A stretch of DNA of 5,901 nt. It comes from Bacillota bacterium. GTDB taxonomy: Bacteria > Bacillota > Sulfobacillia > RBS10-35. The stretch is from NCBI GenBank assembly GCA_029960865.1, contig JASBVX010000097.1:1-5901 (forward strand), in the 5' to 3' direction. Under the pieces are notes generated by a model, which saw only the letters and a list, made by a program, of their open reading frames with translations, did no database searches and had not been told where the DNA came from. The translations under genes and the position numbers were made by a program. Shown one piece after another: positions 1-5,147 of this stretch (position 1 is its first letter; each line of letters starts with the position of its first letter).

Positions 1-90
1 ATGGAACCGGGTGCCTATACCTTGATCGAAGTACCGCCGGTCTATCTGCTACCGGGCACGGCAGAGGATTGGGTAGCCCGTTTAGTTTAA
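1..90 (+). CDS. C-terminal end of an unidentified protein (partial at left edge)
   Basis: The frame is open from the first base and ends at TAA (88-90), giving 29 codons; the last residues are TAEDWVARLV. The first codon happens to be ATG, but with no upstream sequence I cannot tell whether it is a start or an internal Met. A 29-aa gene would be unusual, so I read it as the tail of a longer gene. The segment has a hydrophobic, proline-rich middle and an acidic/aromatic end, and I do not recognise a family. Its stop overlaps the stop of the convergent DoxX gene within the palindrome TTAA (87-90), so there is no intergenic space. Confidence 0.4.
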   Translation: MEPGAYTLIEVPPVYLLPGTAEDWVARLV

Positions 91-647
91 GGCTGGTGCT
101 TTTCAAAGAGCTCTCCCGGTTGCCAGGGGGTTCCCAGCCAGGTCAATGCCCAGCGGTCCAGGCCCCACCAGCCGGCGTTCCGCCAAGCGAGGATCAGGAA
201 GATGGCCAGAAGGAAGAGGATGGGGTTGGAGCTGACGGTGCCGGCCAGGAGAAAGTTCACGTTCATGAAGGCCCCGAAGAAGGCGGCGATCCCTGTGAAA
301 AGCCCGAGGATGAGGGCGATCCCCACCAGGGTTTCTCCCACCGCCACCATCCAGCTGAAGGTGCTGGCATGGGGAAGGACCACGTTCTGGAGAAAAGAGG
401 CGTACCAAGGGGAGACATCAGGATGGGGCCCTTGGGTTTTCTGCAAAGCCCCCTGAACAAAGCCGGTGAGAGCAGCCCCCGACTGGGCTCCCGTCCACAT
501 AGGGGATCCCACCTTTTGGAGCCCTGAAGAAAGCCACTGCCAGCCCAGATACAGGCGAACCAGAAACCAGATGGGAGATGCTGCCGTGCTCGCGAAGAGC
601 CAGCGGGCAAATGGCGGTTCGTAGAAGGCGATGGTCCTTTGGCTCAT
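87..647 (-). CDS. DoxX-family integral membrane protein
   Basis: A 186-aa protein of the DoxX/DoxD group (COG2259 type). The family takes its name from the membrane subunit of archaeal thiosulfate:quinone oxidoreductase; most bacterial members have no proven reaction, so substrate and partner are unknown. Seen here: a first membrane segment at about residues 25-43 containing the family-like RLYLGWQWLSSGLQK; a soluble stretch at about 48-95; two closely spaced hydrophobic helices at about 97-136 (VGETLVGIALILGLFTG, then a segment with MNVNFLLAG); a last helix at about 141-156; and the C-terminal NAGWWGLDRWAL that is typical of the family. The ATG at 647 is preceded by GAGGAGGGC (660-652) at good spacing, inside the end of the upstream 72-aa gene. 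One base separates the two genes, so they are almost certainly co-translated. DoxX assignment is firm; a redox role is family inference. Confidence 0.88.
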   Translation of the reverse strand: MSQRTIAFYEPPFARWLFASTAASPIWFLVRLYLGWQWLSSGLQKVGSPMWTGAQSGAALTGFVQGALQKTQGPHPDVSPWYASFLQNVVLPHASTFSWMVAVGETLVGIALILGLFTGIAAFFGAFMNVNFLLAGTVSSNPILFLLAIFLILAWRNAGWWGLDRWALTWLGTPWQPGELFEKHQP

Positions 648-648
648 A

Positions 649-867
649 TTAGCCCTCCTCCGGATGGCTCCAGTGCATCTTCAGGACCTCAAGGCTGTTC
701 CCGTCGATAATCCACTGGGCATCGGAGCTCTTGAAACGGATGAGGTTATTTTCATGATCGATCTGAGTATCGCCCCGGTGGAACTCGAACATGGCTCCAG
801 AGGCTGTCCGGACGATGACCTCACCCCACCGCTGCAGCTCCTCTTCTAGAACCTTGAGCAGGGACAT
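649..867 (-). CDS. Small protein of unknown function, paired with DoxX
   Basis: A 72-aa soluble protein that I do not recognise. The start is the ATG at 867, because AGGAGGTG (881-874) lies six bases before it; a GTG in the same frame at 876 is part of that Shine-Dalgarno and is rejected. The sequence suggests an N-terminal amphipathic helix (residues 1-14, LLKVLEEELQRWG) followed by several short beta strands (EVIVRTASG, AMFEFHRG, NLIRFKS, AQWIIDG, EVLKMHW). That layout is compatible with a small barrel such as an SH3- or Sm-like fold, but this is inference from pattern only. There are no cysteines, no signal peptide and no membrane segment. The stop is one base from the DoxX start and the DoxX ribosome site lies inside this gene, so the pair is translationally coupled and probably functionally linked. 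Confidence 0.72.
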   Translation of the reverse strand: MSLLKVLEEELQRWGEVIVRTASGAMFEFHRGDTQIDHENNLIRFKSSDAQWIIDGNSLEVLKMHWSHPEEG

Positions 868-873
868 AGCTAA

Positions 874-881
874 CACCTCCT
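874..881 (-). promoter_or_regulatory. Shine-Dalgarno that fixes the 72-aa gene start
   Basis: Read on the minus strand this is AGGAGGTG, six bases before ATG (867). It overlaps and rules out the in-frame GTG at 876 as the start. Confidence 0.75.
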
Positions 882-919
882 CTCCATAATCCTCAGTGTA
901 CTGTCCTTCAACTCATCGA

Positions 920-1104
920 CAAATATCCCGCCGGATACCGTCTGGTTGCGCCCCGCCTCATCGAGGCGGTATGCGTAGACCGGGTTCTAGGCCGTCTCCA
1001 CAGGCTTAACTTCCAGCGGAACTCGCGGCAGAACGGCCGTTTAGCCCGCGACCAGGGCTTCCCGCACCCAGCCTCACGCCCTCATGCAGGTGATGCCGCG
1101 CTTT
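920..1104 (-). pseudogene. Degraded 3' end of an IS200/IS605-type tnpB
   Basis: In a single minus-strand frame from 1104 the translation begins KARHHLHEGVRL, then continues to ACGDGLEPGLRIPPR (1005-961), interrupted by one TAA. After a frame change DEAGR follows (962-948). These pieces resemble, in order, the typical end of TnpB/OrfB proteins: the N-A-A-x-N-I-L-x-E-G-x-R-L helix after the zinc ribbon, the CGDG-x-x-P segment and the EAG tail. The match is from memory of the family, not from an alignment. The rest of the gene, including the zinc ribbon and RuvC residues, is absent, and an in-frame stop lies just before residue K (1107-1105). The remnant is therefore non-coding. It would mark an old insertion between the two divergent operons. 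An alternative is chance similarity in G+C-rich sequence. Confidence 0.42.
953..969. repeat. Perfect 7-bp inverted repeat with 3-base loop
   Basis: CCGCCTC (953-959) and GAGGCGG (963-969) flank ATC. The hairpin lies over the end of the putative tnpB remnant, where IS200/IS605 right ends and the guide RNAs made from them carry structured sequence. No T-run follows on either strand, so it is not a standard terminator. Confidence 0.45.
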
Positions 1105-1176
1105 TTAGCTCCCTTCCTCAGTGTTGTAGGCAAATGCTACCATGATAAACAGCCAGACGCCATTGATGTTTTAGCC

Positions 1177-1208
1177 GCTGGAAAGCCATGGAGTTACAAC
1201 TTTCCAGC
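1177..1208. repeat. Perfect 9-bp inverted repeat upstream of the plus-strand operon
   Basis: GCTGGAAAG (1177-1185) is the exact reverse complement of CTTTCCAGC (1200-1208), with a 14-base spacer that contains the palindrome CCATGG (1186-1191). It ends 77 bases before the TTG start at 1286. No T-run follows, so it is not an obvious terminator. It could be a 5'-leader hairpin, a repressor operator or part of an old mobile-element end; the sequence does not decide between these. Confidence 0.5.
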
Positions 1209-1270
1209 AATAAGCCTTTGGACCTCCGTTGTGCACTGTGTGGCCCCATGCCATAATGACCAAGGCATTG

Positions 1271-1278
1271 GGAAGGAG
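1271..1278 (+). promoter_or_regulatory. Shine-Dalgarno that selects the TTG start at 1286
   Basis: GGAAGGAG lies seven bases before TTG (1286-1288). The earlier in-frame candidates, TTG at 1229 and ATG at 1256, have no purine-rich site in front of them, so this motif decides the start. Confidence 0.72.
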
Positions 1279-1285
1279 TGCGGGT

Positions 1286-1750
1286 TTGTCCCTCATCTGG
1301 CAGGTCTTCGTCATGTCCCTTTTGCCCGGCCTCGAAATGAAGGTGGCCATCCCCTATGCGGTGGCCCGCGGCATGACCTTAGCCCCTGCCATCTTTTGGG
1401 GGACCCTGGGGACCCTTCTTTTGACGCCCGTGGCCGTCTGGGTGATCTGGACGGCGGAGACCCTGGCCTACCGCTACATCCCTCCCCTGAGGAACCTTTT
1501 CAACTGGCTGGCCCGCCGGGGCGAGCGCCACGCCCACTGGATCCGCCGCTACGGTCCGGTGGGGATCTTTCTCTTCATCGCCATCCCCCTGCCGGGAAGC
1601 GGTGTCTGGACCGGAGTCATCCTGGGAAAGCTGCTGCAGCTCTCGTGGAAGACGGTGCTCTTTTGGTCCACCCTGGGGGTGGCCGGAGCAGGCATCACCG
1701 TAGGCTTGGCCACGGCCGGCGTTTTCCAGACGGTACGCCTCTTTCTTTGA
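1286..1750 (+). CDS. COG2426 'small multidrug export' family membrane protein
   Basis: A 154-aa polytopic membrane protein of the PF06695/COG2426 family, a group named as putative small multidrug exporters although transport is not firmly shown for most members. Starting at the TTG at 1286, the family signature appears at the N-terminus (LLPGLEMKVAIPYAVARGM, residues 12-30). A hydrophobic segment follows at about 34-60, then a basic cytoplasmic-type loop (LARRGERHAHWIRRYG, 75-90), the second signature IAIPLPGSGVWTGVILGK (98-115), and a last hydrophobic segment at about 122-146. The two proline/glycine-rich signatures look like re-entrant or helix-breaking elements repeated in the fold. Length is normal for the family. 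It is the first gene of a three-gene operon, with 14 bases to the zincin gene. Family membership is firm; the transported substrate is unknown. Confidence 0.87.
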   Translation: MSLIWQVFVMSLLPGLEMKVAIPYAVARGMTLAPAIFWGTLGTLLLTPVAVWVIWTAETLAYRYIPPLRNLFNWLARRGERHAHWIRRYGPVGIFLFIAIPLPGSGVWTGVILGKLLQLSWKTVLFWSTLGVAGAGITVGLATAGVFQTVRLFL

Positions 1751-1752
1751 GC

Positions 1753-1758
1753 TATACT
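1753..1758 (+). promoter_or_regulatory. Possible -10 box for a leaderless transcript
   Basis: TATACT lies six bases before the ATG at 1765, and no Shine-Dalgarno is present between them. This spacing is what a leaderless promoter shows. No convincing -35 box is seen 16-18 bases upstream. The gene may instead be translated by coupling to the preceding gene, which stops at 1750. Confidence 0.27.
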
Positions 1759-1764
1759 GCCCCC

Positions 1765-2148
1765 ATGGATGAGGAAATATCCTTTGCCCAGTTTGGGAAA
1801 TGGGCCGATGAAATCCTGGAAAAGGTTCCGGAAGCTATTATGCGGGACCTTAACGGGGGCGTGCAGCTGGCGCGGGAAGCCCGCCGGGAACTCAACGACC
1901 CACCGGGTGTCTATTACCTGGGGGAATACATCGCCGATCCCTACCTGGGTCACATGGTCATCATCTACTACGGGTCATTCAGAAAGGTGTTGGCAGGGGA
2001 GGGGCCCGAGGTGTGGCGGGAGGAGCTGGAGAAGACCATCTGGCATGAGCTCCGCCACCATGTGGAGACCCTGGCAGGGGTGGACGACCTGGTGGAAGAG
2101 GACGTGAAGGAGCTCTTTCGCATGCGGGCGGAGGCCGACGAAAAGTGA
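1765..2148 (+). CDS. PF06262-type zincin-like metallopeptidase
   Basis: A 127-aa cytoplasmic protein of the small zincin family (metallopeptidase family protein, minimal gluzincin/metzincin-like fold). It has an N-terminal helix with the family-like FGKWADEILEKVPEAIM (10-26), a middle strand region (YYLGEYIADPYLGHMVIIYYG, 50-70), and the zinc site HELRHH (94-99), in which His94, Glu95 and His98 make HExxH. An acidic cluster follows, GVDDLVEED (105-113), where the family usually has its third ligand Asp. Length fits the family. Biological substrates are not known for this group. The ATG at 1765 lacks a clear Shine-Dalgarno; the frame stays open far upstream, but that part overlaps the membrane protein gene and is a G+C-rich shadow. 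The last bases overlap the deacetylase start (GTGA, 2145-2148). The variant sequence between HExxH and the acidic ligand is longer-spaced than I remember for typical members. Confidence 0.83.
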   Translation: MDEEISFAQFGKWADEILEKVPEAIMRDLNGGVQLAREARRELNDPPGVYYLGEYIADPYLGHMVIIYYGSFRKVLAGEGPEVWREELEKTIWHELRHHVETLAGVDDLVEEDVKELFRMRAEADEK

Positions 2149-2936
2149 AGACGCCCTGGTTGGGCCTGGCCTTCCTTCTCTTGGGAATCCTCTCCCTGGG
2201 GTGGATGGGGGAAAAGGTTTTTCCAAGCATCCTTGCCCCAGAGGAAAAGCTCCCGGTGCTCCTTTACCACATGATCACCCCGGCCGATACCTCTGCCAAC
2301 GGGGCGGTGGTGCCCCTCAAGGAGTTTGAGGCCCAGATGGCGGAGCTCTCCCGGTTAGGGTACCGGTCCCTCACCCTGGCCGAATTTCAGACGATCCTGA
2401 GCGGGGGAGAGGTGCCCAAGAAGAGGGTCCTCATCACCTTTGATGACGGTTATCGCTCCACCCTCACCTTGGCCTTGCCGGTCTTGAAGAAATACGGTTT
2501 CACAGCCGTGGAGTTCGTGATTGGGGATCGGATCGGGTACCAAAGCCCCGAAGTTCAGTACATGACCCTTGCGGAACTGAAAGAAGGGGTGGCTTCAGGA
2601 GCCCTGGAGATCGGCTTCCATACCATGTACGGCCATCGCTACGACGGGGATAAGCCCGCCCTTTTGGGATGGGACAAGGGGCAGACGGCAGCCGACCTTC
2701 GTCTGGAGAAAGAAACCCTTGCCACGGCCGGGATTCCCACCGTGGAGGCCTTCGCCTACCCATGGGGGGCTTATACCGAAGCCAACCGGGAGGCTCTCCG
2801 GGAAGAGGGGATGAGGGCGGCCTTTACGGTGGAGCGGCGCTCTTTTCGCCCTGGGGATGATCCCCTGGCGATTCCCCGGCTGATCGTTTTTCCGGGGATG
2901 TCGTTGAAAGGTTTTCGGGGACTTTTGGGAAAGTAG
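2145..2936 (+). CDS. Membrane-anchored polysaccharide deacetylase (NodB-like, CE4)
   Basis: A 263-aa carbohydrate esterase family 4 protein, expected to remove acetyl groups from N-acetylated surface glycan outside the membrane. An N-terminal hydrophobic segment (about 5-22) serves as signal anchor. It is followed by VLLYHMI (38-44), the usual lead-in strand of this subgroup. Catalytic motif 1 is TFDDGY (98-103), with Asp100 as base and Asp101 as metal ligand. Motif 2 is FHTMYGH (138-144), with His139 and His144, the H-T-x-x-x-H spacing I associate with IcaB/PgaB-like and related deacetylases rather than the H-S-x-x-H of peptidoglycan enzymes. Motif 3 is FAYPWG (203-208). The GTG start overlaps the preceding stop by four bases and has GGAGG (2130-2134) upstream, so translation is coupled to the zincin gene. 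It is last in the operon, directly followed by a terminator hairpin. The exact glycan is unknown. Confidence 0.9.
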   Translation: MKTPWLGLAFLLLGILSLGWMGEKVFPSILAPEEKLPVLLYHMITPADTSANGAVVPLKEFEAQMAELSRLGYRSLTLAEFQTILSGGEVPKKRVLITFDDGYRSTLTLALPVLKKYGFTAVEFVIGDRIGYQSPEVQYMTLAELKEGVASGALEIGFHTMYGHRYDGDKPALLGWDKGQTAADLRLEKETLATAGIPTVEAFAYPWGAYTEANREALREEGMRAAFTVERRSFRPGDDPLAIPRLIVFPGMSLKGFRGLLGK

Positions 2937-2961
2937 AAGGGGCGCCTTCGGGGGCCCCTTC
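2936..2961. terminator. Intrinsic terminator hairpin between convergent genes
   Basis: GAAGGGGC (2936-2943) pairs perfectly with GCCCCTTC (2954-2961). Inside, after a G-G mismatch, CC-TTCG-GG forms a cUUCGg tetraloop (2945-2952). The stem begins on the last base of the deacetylase stop codon. The plus-strand tail is only pyrimidine-rich (CCTCCCTTT), so termination may be imperfect. The same stem could act for the minus-strand gene that ends at 2990. Confidence 0.65.
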
Positions 2962-2989
2962 CCTCCCTTTGCCCTTTCCAGCGCCGCCC

Positions 2990-3853
2990 TTAGCTTTCGT
3001 AGGTGTAGAATCCTTTCCCCGTCTTTCGCCCCAGGCGACCCGAGATGTAGAGGTTCTTCAAGACAAGGGGCGGTTTGTAGTGGGCTTCGCCCGTTTCGGT
3101 AAAGAGGTATTCCAACACATGAAGATTGACGTCGTTCCCGGTGAAATCCATCAGGGTGAAGGGACCCATGGGATAGTTGAGACCCAGCTTAACGGCCGTA
3201 TCGATGTCTTCGATGGAGGCAACCCCTTCCTCCAGGAGGCGCAGGGCCTCCACGAACTGGGCCATGAGGATGCGGTTGACGATGTAGCCGGGACGATCCT
3301 TTTTGACCAGGACCGGGACCCTTCCCATCCGCTGGGCCAGGGCGTTGCCTTCTGCGAGAGTTTCAGAAGAGGTTTCGAGCCCTGAGACCACCTCCACCAG
3401 CTTCATCACCTGAGGGGGGTTGAAGAAGTGGAGGCCCAGGACCCTTTCGGGGCGGCGGGTGGCGGCCGCCATGGCGGTGATGGAGAGGGAGGAGCTGTTG
3501 CTGGCCAGGAGGCGGGCCTGGGGAGCCACCGCGTCCAGGCGGGAAAACGCATCCTTTTTGACCTCCAGATCCTCCACAATGGCTTCCACAATCCAGGTGG
3601 CCTCCTGAAAGGCATCGAAGTCGACAGAGAAATGGAGCCGCTGCCAGACCGCCTCCCTTTCCTCTTCCGCCATCTTCCCCCGGCTGATGCGCTCCTTCAT
3701 GAGCTGATCCAGCCTGGCCCGTGCTTTCTCCAGGATGGACGGCTCCAGATCGACGCAGACGGCAGAGATCCCGTGGAGGGCCGCCGTATGGGCGATGGCG
3801 GCCCCCATGACCCCTGCACCCAAGACGCCAAGCTTTTCTATGTTTTCAGCCAT
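2990..3853 (-). CDS. hbd: 3-hydroxyacyl-CoA (3-hydroxybutyryl-CoA) dehydrogenase
   Basis: A 287-aa single-function enzyme that oxidises L-3-hydroxyacyl-CoA to 3-ketoacyl-CoA with NAD (or the reverse), used in beta-oxidation, butyrate or aromatic degradation. The N-terminal Rossmann domain has GAGVMG (12-17), and Asp35 at the end of the second strand favours NAD over NADP. Catalytic residues line up with the well-studied mammalian enzyme: Ser121 in NSSSLSI, His142 in HFFNPP, Glu154 in KLVEVV and Asn193 in YIVNR. Spacing between Ser, His and Glu (21 and 12) is identical to that enzyme as I recall it. The C-terminal helical domain contains NYPMGPFTLMDFTG (226-239) and ends GRKTGKGFYTY. Length is standard. 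The ATG at 3853 has GGAAGGGG (3870-3863) and AAGG before it. It lies 33 bases after the M24 gene with no terminator between, so the two share a transcript. Confidence 0.95.
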   Translation of the reverse strand: MAENIEKLGVLGAGVMGAAIAHTAALHGISAVCVDLEPSILEKARARLDQLMKERISRGKMAEEEREAVWQRLHFSVDFDAFQEATWIVEAIVEDLEVKKDAFSRLDAVAPQARLLASNSSSLSITAMAAATRRPERVLGLHFFNPPQVMKLVEVVSGLETSSETLAEGNALAQRMGRVPVLVKKDRPGYIVNRILMAQFVEALRLLEEGVASIEDIDTAVKLGLNYPMGPFTLMDFTGNDVNLHVLEYLFTETGEAHYKPPLVLKNLYISGRLGRKTGKGFYTYES

Positions 3854-3886
3854 CCTTGACCGCCCCTTCCCATGGTGTGCTTTCTC

Positions 3887-5068
3887 TCATGAGCCTACTA
3901 GAAGGCTCTGCCAGTCCCGGGGATAATCGGTGATGAACTCGATGCCCCCCTTGACCACCAGGACCGTATCGGAGTGGCGGAAGCCGCCCAAACCGGGGAC
4001 ATACAGACCCGGTTCCACCGTAAAGAGCATGCCTTCCTCCAGGAGGGTGTGGTCTCCCACATCCAGAAAGGGGGGCTCATGGTAGTTGAGGCCGATGTTG
4101 TGGCCTGTGTGATGGCGCCAGTATTTTTGCAGCCCGTGCTTTTCGATGTAAGCGTTGCAGGCTTCATCGACGGCGCTGCAGGGTTTTCCGGGCCGGATGG
4201 CGTTGAAGGCGATCTCCTGGAGGGCCAGCATGTGCTGGAAGAAGGTGCGCTGCTCCTGGCTCACCGGCGGCACGAACATGGTCCTCTCCAGTTCGCTGTG
4301 ATAGCCCCAGATGTCGGCCGAAGCGCCGGTCACCAGGGTATCTCCCGGCTTCATGACGGCGTTGAGGGTGACGGCATGGGGTAGGGCCGAGTTGGGACCG
4401 ATCTGGCCCCGGTACCCCGCATGGGCGCCGGTGCTTCCCTGGGGTGTGAAGTCAGGCCCCAGGGAGCGCAGCATCTCCAAGGTCGCTTCGTTGGAAGCCC
4501 GCATGGAGGCTTCCACTTCCGAGACACCTGGGCCGCTGTATTTTTGCAGGAGGCGGTGGGCCAGGTTCCCCCAGCGGGCGCTTTCCCGGATGAATTCCAC
4601 TTCTTCGGGAGTTTTGGTCATCCGCATCGTCTCCACCAGGTCGCCGGCGGGAACGATGGTGCTGCCTTCGGCCACTTCCGAAAGGCCCGGACCTCGGTAC
4701 CCAAACCCCCCATAACCTGGGCGATCGGCCCCAATGGCCTTGCCGAGAAGGTCCAGGTCTTCCAAAAGGTCGGCCAGGTACTGCATGGGATGGCGCTGGC
4801 CGGGGTACTCCGGATAGGAGTGGACCCGATCCACCGCCTCCACCTGGCGGGCGTGTTCCTCCTCCAGATAAGGGACAAAGAGGGCCGCCTGCCCTTCTTG
4901 CTTAAGGACCAGGGCGATGGGCCGCTCCGTGGGGATGAAGTAGGCTCCGGCCAGATAACGCTGGGAGAGGGTATCGAAGAAAACCAGGCCGGCCAGCCCC
5001 CGCACCTCCATCTGGCGGGCCACTTCCTTTTGTCGCTGGCGATAGATGGCTTCTGAAATAGGCTTCAA
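3887..5068 (-). CDS. M24-family (pita-bread fold) protein with creatinase-like active site
   Basis: A 393-aa protein with an N-terminal creatinase/prolidase-type domain (about 5-145) and a C-terminal pita-bread domain (about 150-385). Automated naming would be Xaa-Pro peptidase, but the dinuclear metal site is not intact. At the five ligand positions I read Gly248 (for Asp), Glu259 (for Asp), His323 (HTGHNIG), Glu352 (TVEPGLY) and Ser366 (RHSD in place of R-x-E-D). In exchange it has GYHSELERT (255-263) with Glu261, as in creatinase's GYYTALERT. His231 lies 30 residues before Glu261, the spacing I recall for creatinase His232/Glu262. The family includes metal-free C-N hydrolases such as creatinase, so an amidinohydrolase or amide hydrolase is plausible; the substrate is unknown. 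The TTG start at 5068 has GGAGGG eight bases upstream. Next in the operon is the 3-hydroxyacyl-CoA dehydrogenase. Confidence 0.85.
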   Translation of the reverse strand: MKPISEAIYRQRQKEVARQMEVRGLAGLVFFDTLSQRYLAGAYFIPTERPIALVLKQEGQAALFVPYLEEEHARQVEAVDRVHSYPEYPGQRHPMQYLADLLEDLDLLGKAIGADRPGYGGFGYRGPGLSEVAEGSTIVPAGDLVETMRMTKTPEEVEFIRESARWGNLAHRLLQKYSGPGVSEVEASMRASNEATLEMLRSLGPDFTPQGSTGAHAGYRGQIGPNSALPHAVTLNAVMKPGDTLVTGASADIWGYHSELERTMFVPPVSQEQRTFFQHMLALQEIAFNAIRPGKPCSAVDEACNAYIEKHGLQKYWRHHTGHNIGLNYHEPPFLDVGDHTLLEEGMLFTVEPGLYVPGLGGFRHSDTVLVVKGGIEFITDYPRDWQSLLVGS

Positions 5069-5076
5069 ACCTGCAT

Positions 5077-5082
5077 CCCTCC
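5077..5082 (-). promoter_or_regulatory. Shine-Dalgarno for the TTG start of the M24 gene
   Basis: Minus-strand GGAGGG, eight bases before TTG (5068-5066). The ATG directly abutting it (5076) is out of frame and stops after three codons, so TTG is the best start. Confidence 0.6.
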
Positions 5083-5086
5083 GTCT

Positions 5087-5113
5087 TCATCTTTTCGGCC
5101 CGGGCAAAGCCAT
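5087..5113 (-). promoter_or_regulatory. Possible 8-codon leader ORF upstream of the M24 gene
   Basis: ATG (5113) follows a strong AGGAGAAGGA and would encode MALPGPKR before TGA (5089-5087). It is in the same frame as the M24 gene, whose TTG start lies 45 bases further on. It may be a short translated leader, a coupling device, or the original N-terminus of the M24 protein broken by the TGA. No attenuator hairpin is evident between them. Confidence 0.27.
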
Positions 5114-5147
5114 TCCTTCTCCTAGGGAAAATCCTTTTCAGTGATAT

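Larger units (their letters stand above)
868..1285. other. 418-base divergent intergenic region without an intact gene
   Basis: This region separates the minus-strand 72-aa/DoxX operon from the plus-strand operon starting at 1286. It holds the Shine-Dalgarno sites of both outer genes, a probable decayed tnpB 3' end (about 920-1104, minus), a 7-bp hairpin (953-969) and a 9-bp inverted repeat (1177-1208). A plus-strand frame is open from before 873 to TGA at 1143, but it has no ATG start near its beginning and no ribosome site, and its residues resemble no family. I could not identify a convincing sigma-70 promoter in either direction; TTGAAG-17-TATGGA (minus, about 911-884) has suitable spacing but would place the transcript start inside the Shine-Dalgarno. 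Confidence 0.6.

Noticed and set aside
928..1003. tRNA-like pieces: CCGCC-7-GGCGG resembling an anticodon arm and GGTTCTAGGCC resembling a T-loop
   Set aside because: Position 33 would be C rather than T, the T-stem does not pair, and no acceptor stem or D-arm closes the molecule.
873..1143. Plus-strand open frame of about 90 codons
   Set aside because: There is no ATG start or Shine-Dalgarno near its beginning, no recognisable residues, and it lies antisense to the better tnpB-like reading.
1084..1764. Long plus-strand open frame continuous with the zincin gene, with an ATG at 1084
   Set aside because: Most of it overlaps the membrane protein gene in another frame, the residues resemble no family, and the zincin homology begins at the ATG at 1765.
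3428..3859. Plus-strand open frame antisense to the 3-hydroxyacyl-CoA dehydrogenase, and similar frames antisense to the M24 and molybdoprotein genes
   Set aside because: These are third-position shadows of strongly recognised genes in G+C-rich DNA, with no homology and no ribosome sites.
5128..5140. GAAAA-TCC-TTTTC inverted repeat after the molybdoprotein gene as a terminator
   Set aside because: It is only five A/T-rich base pairs with a three-base loop and no T-run after it, too weak to support.
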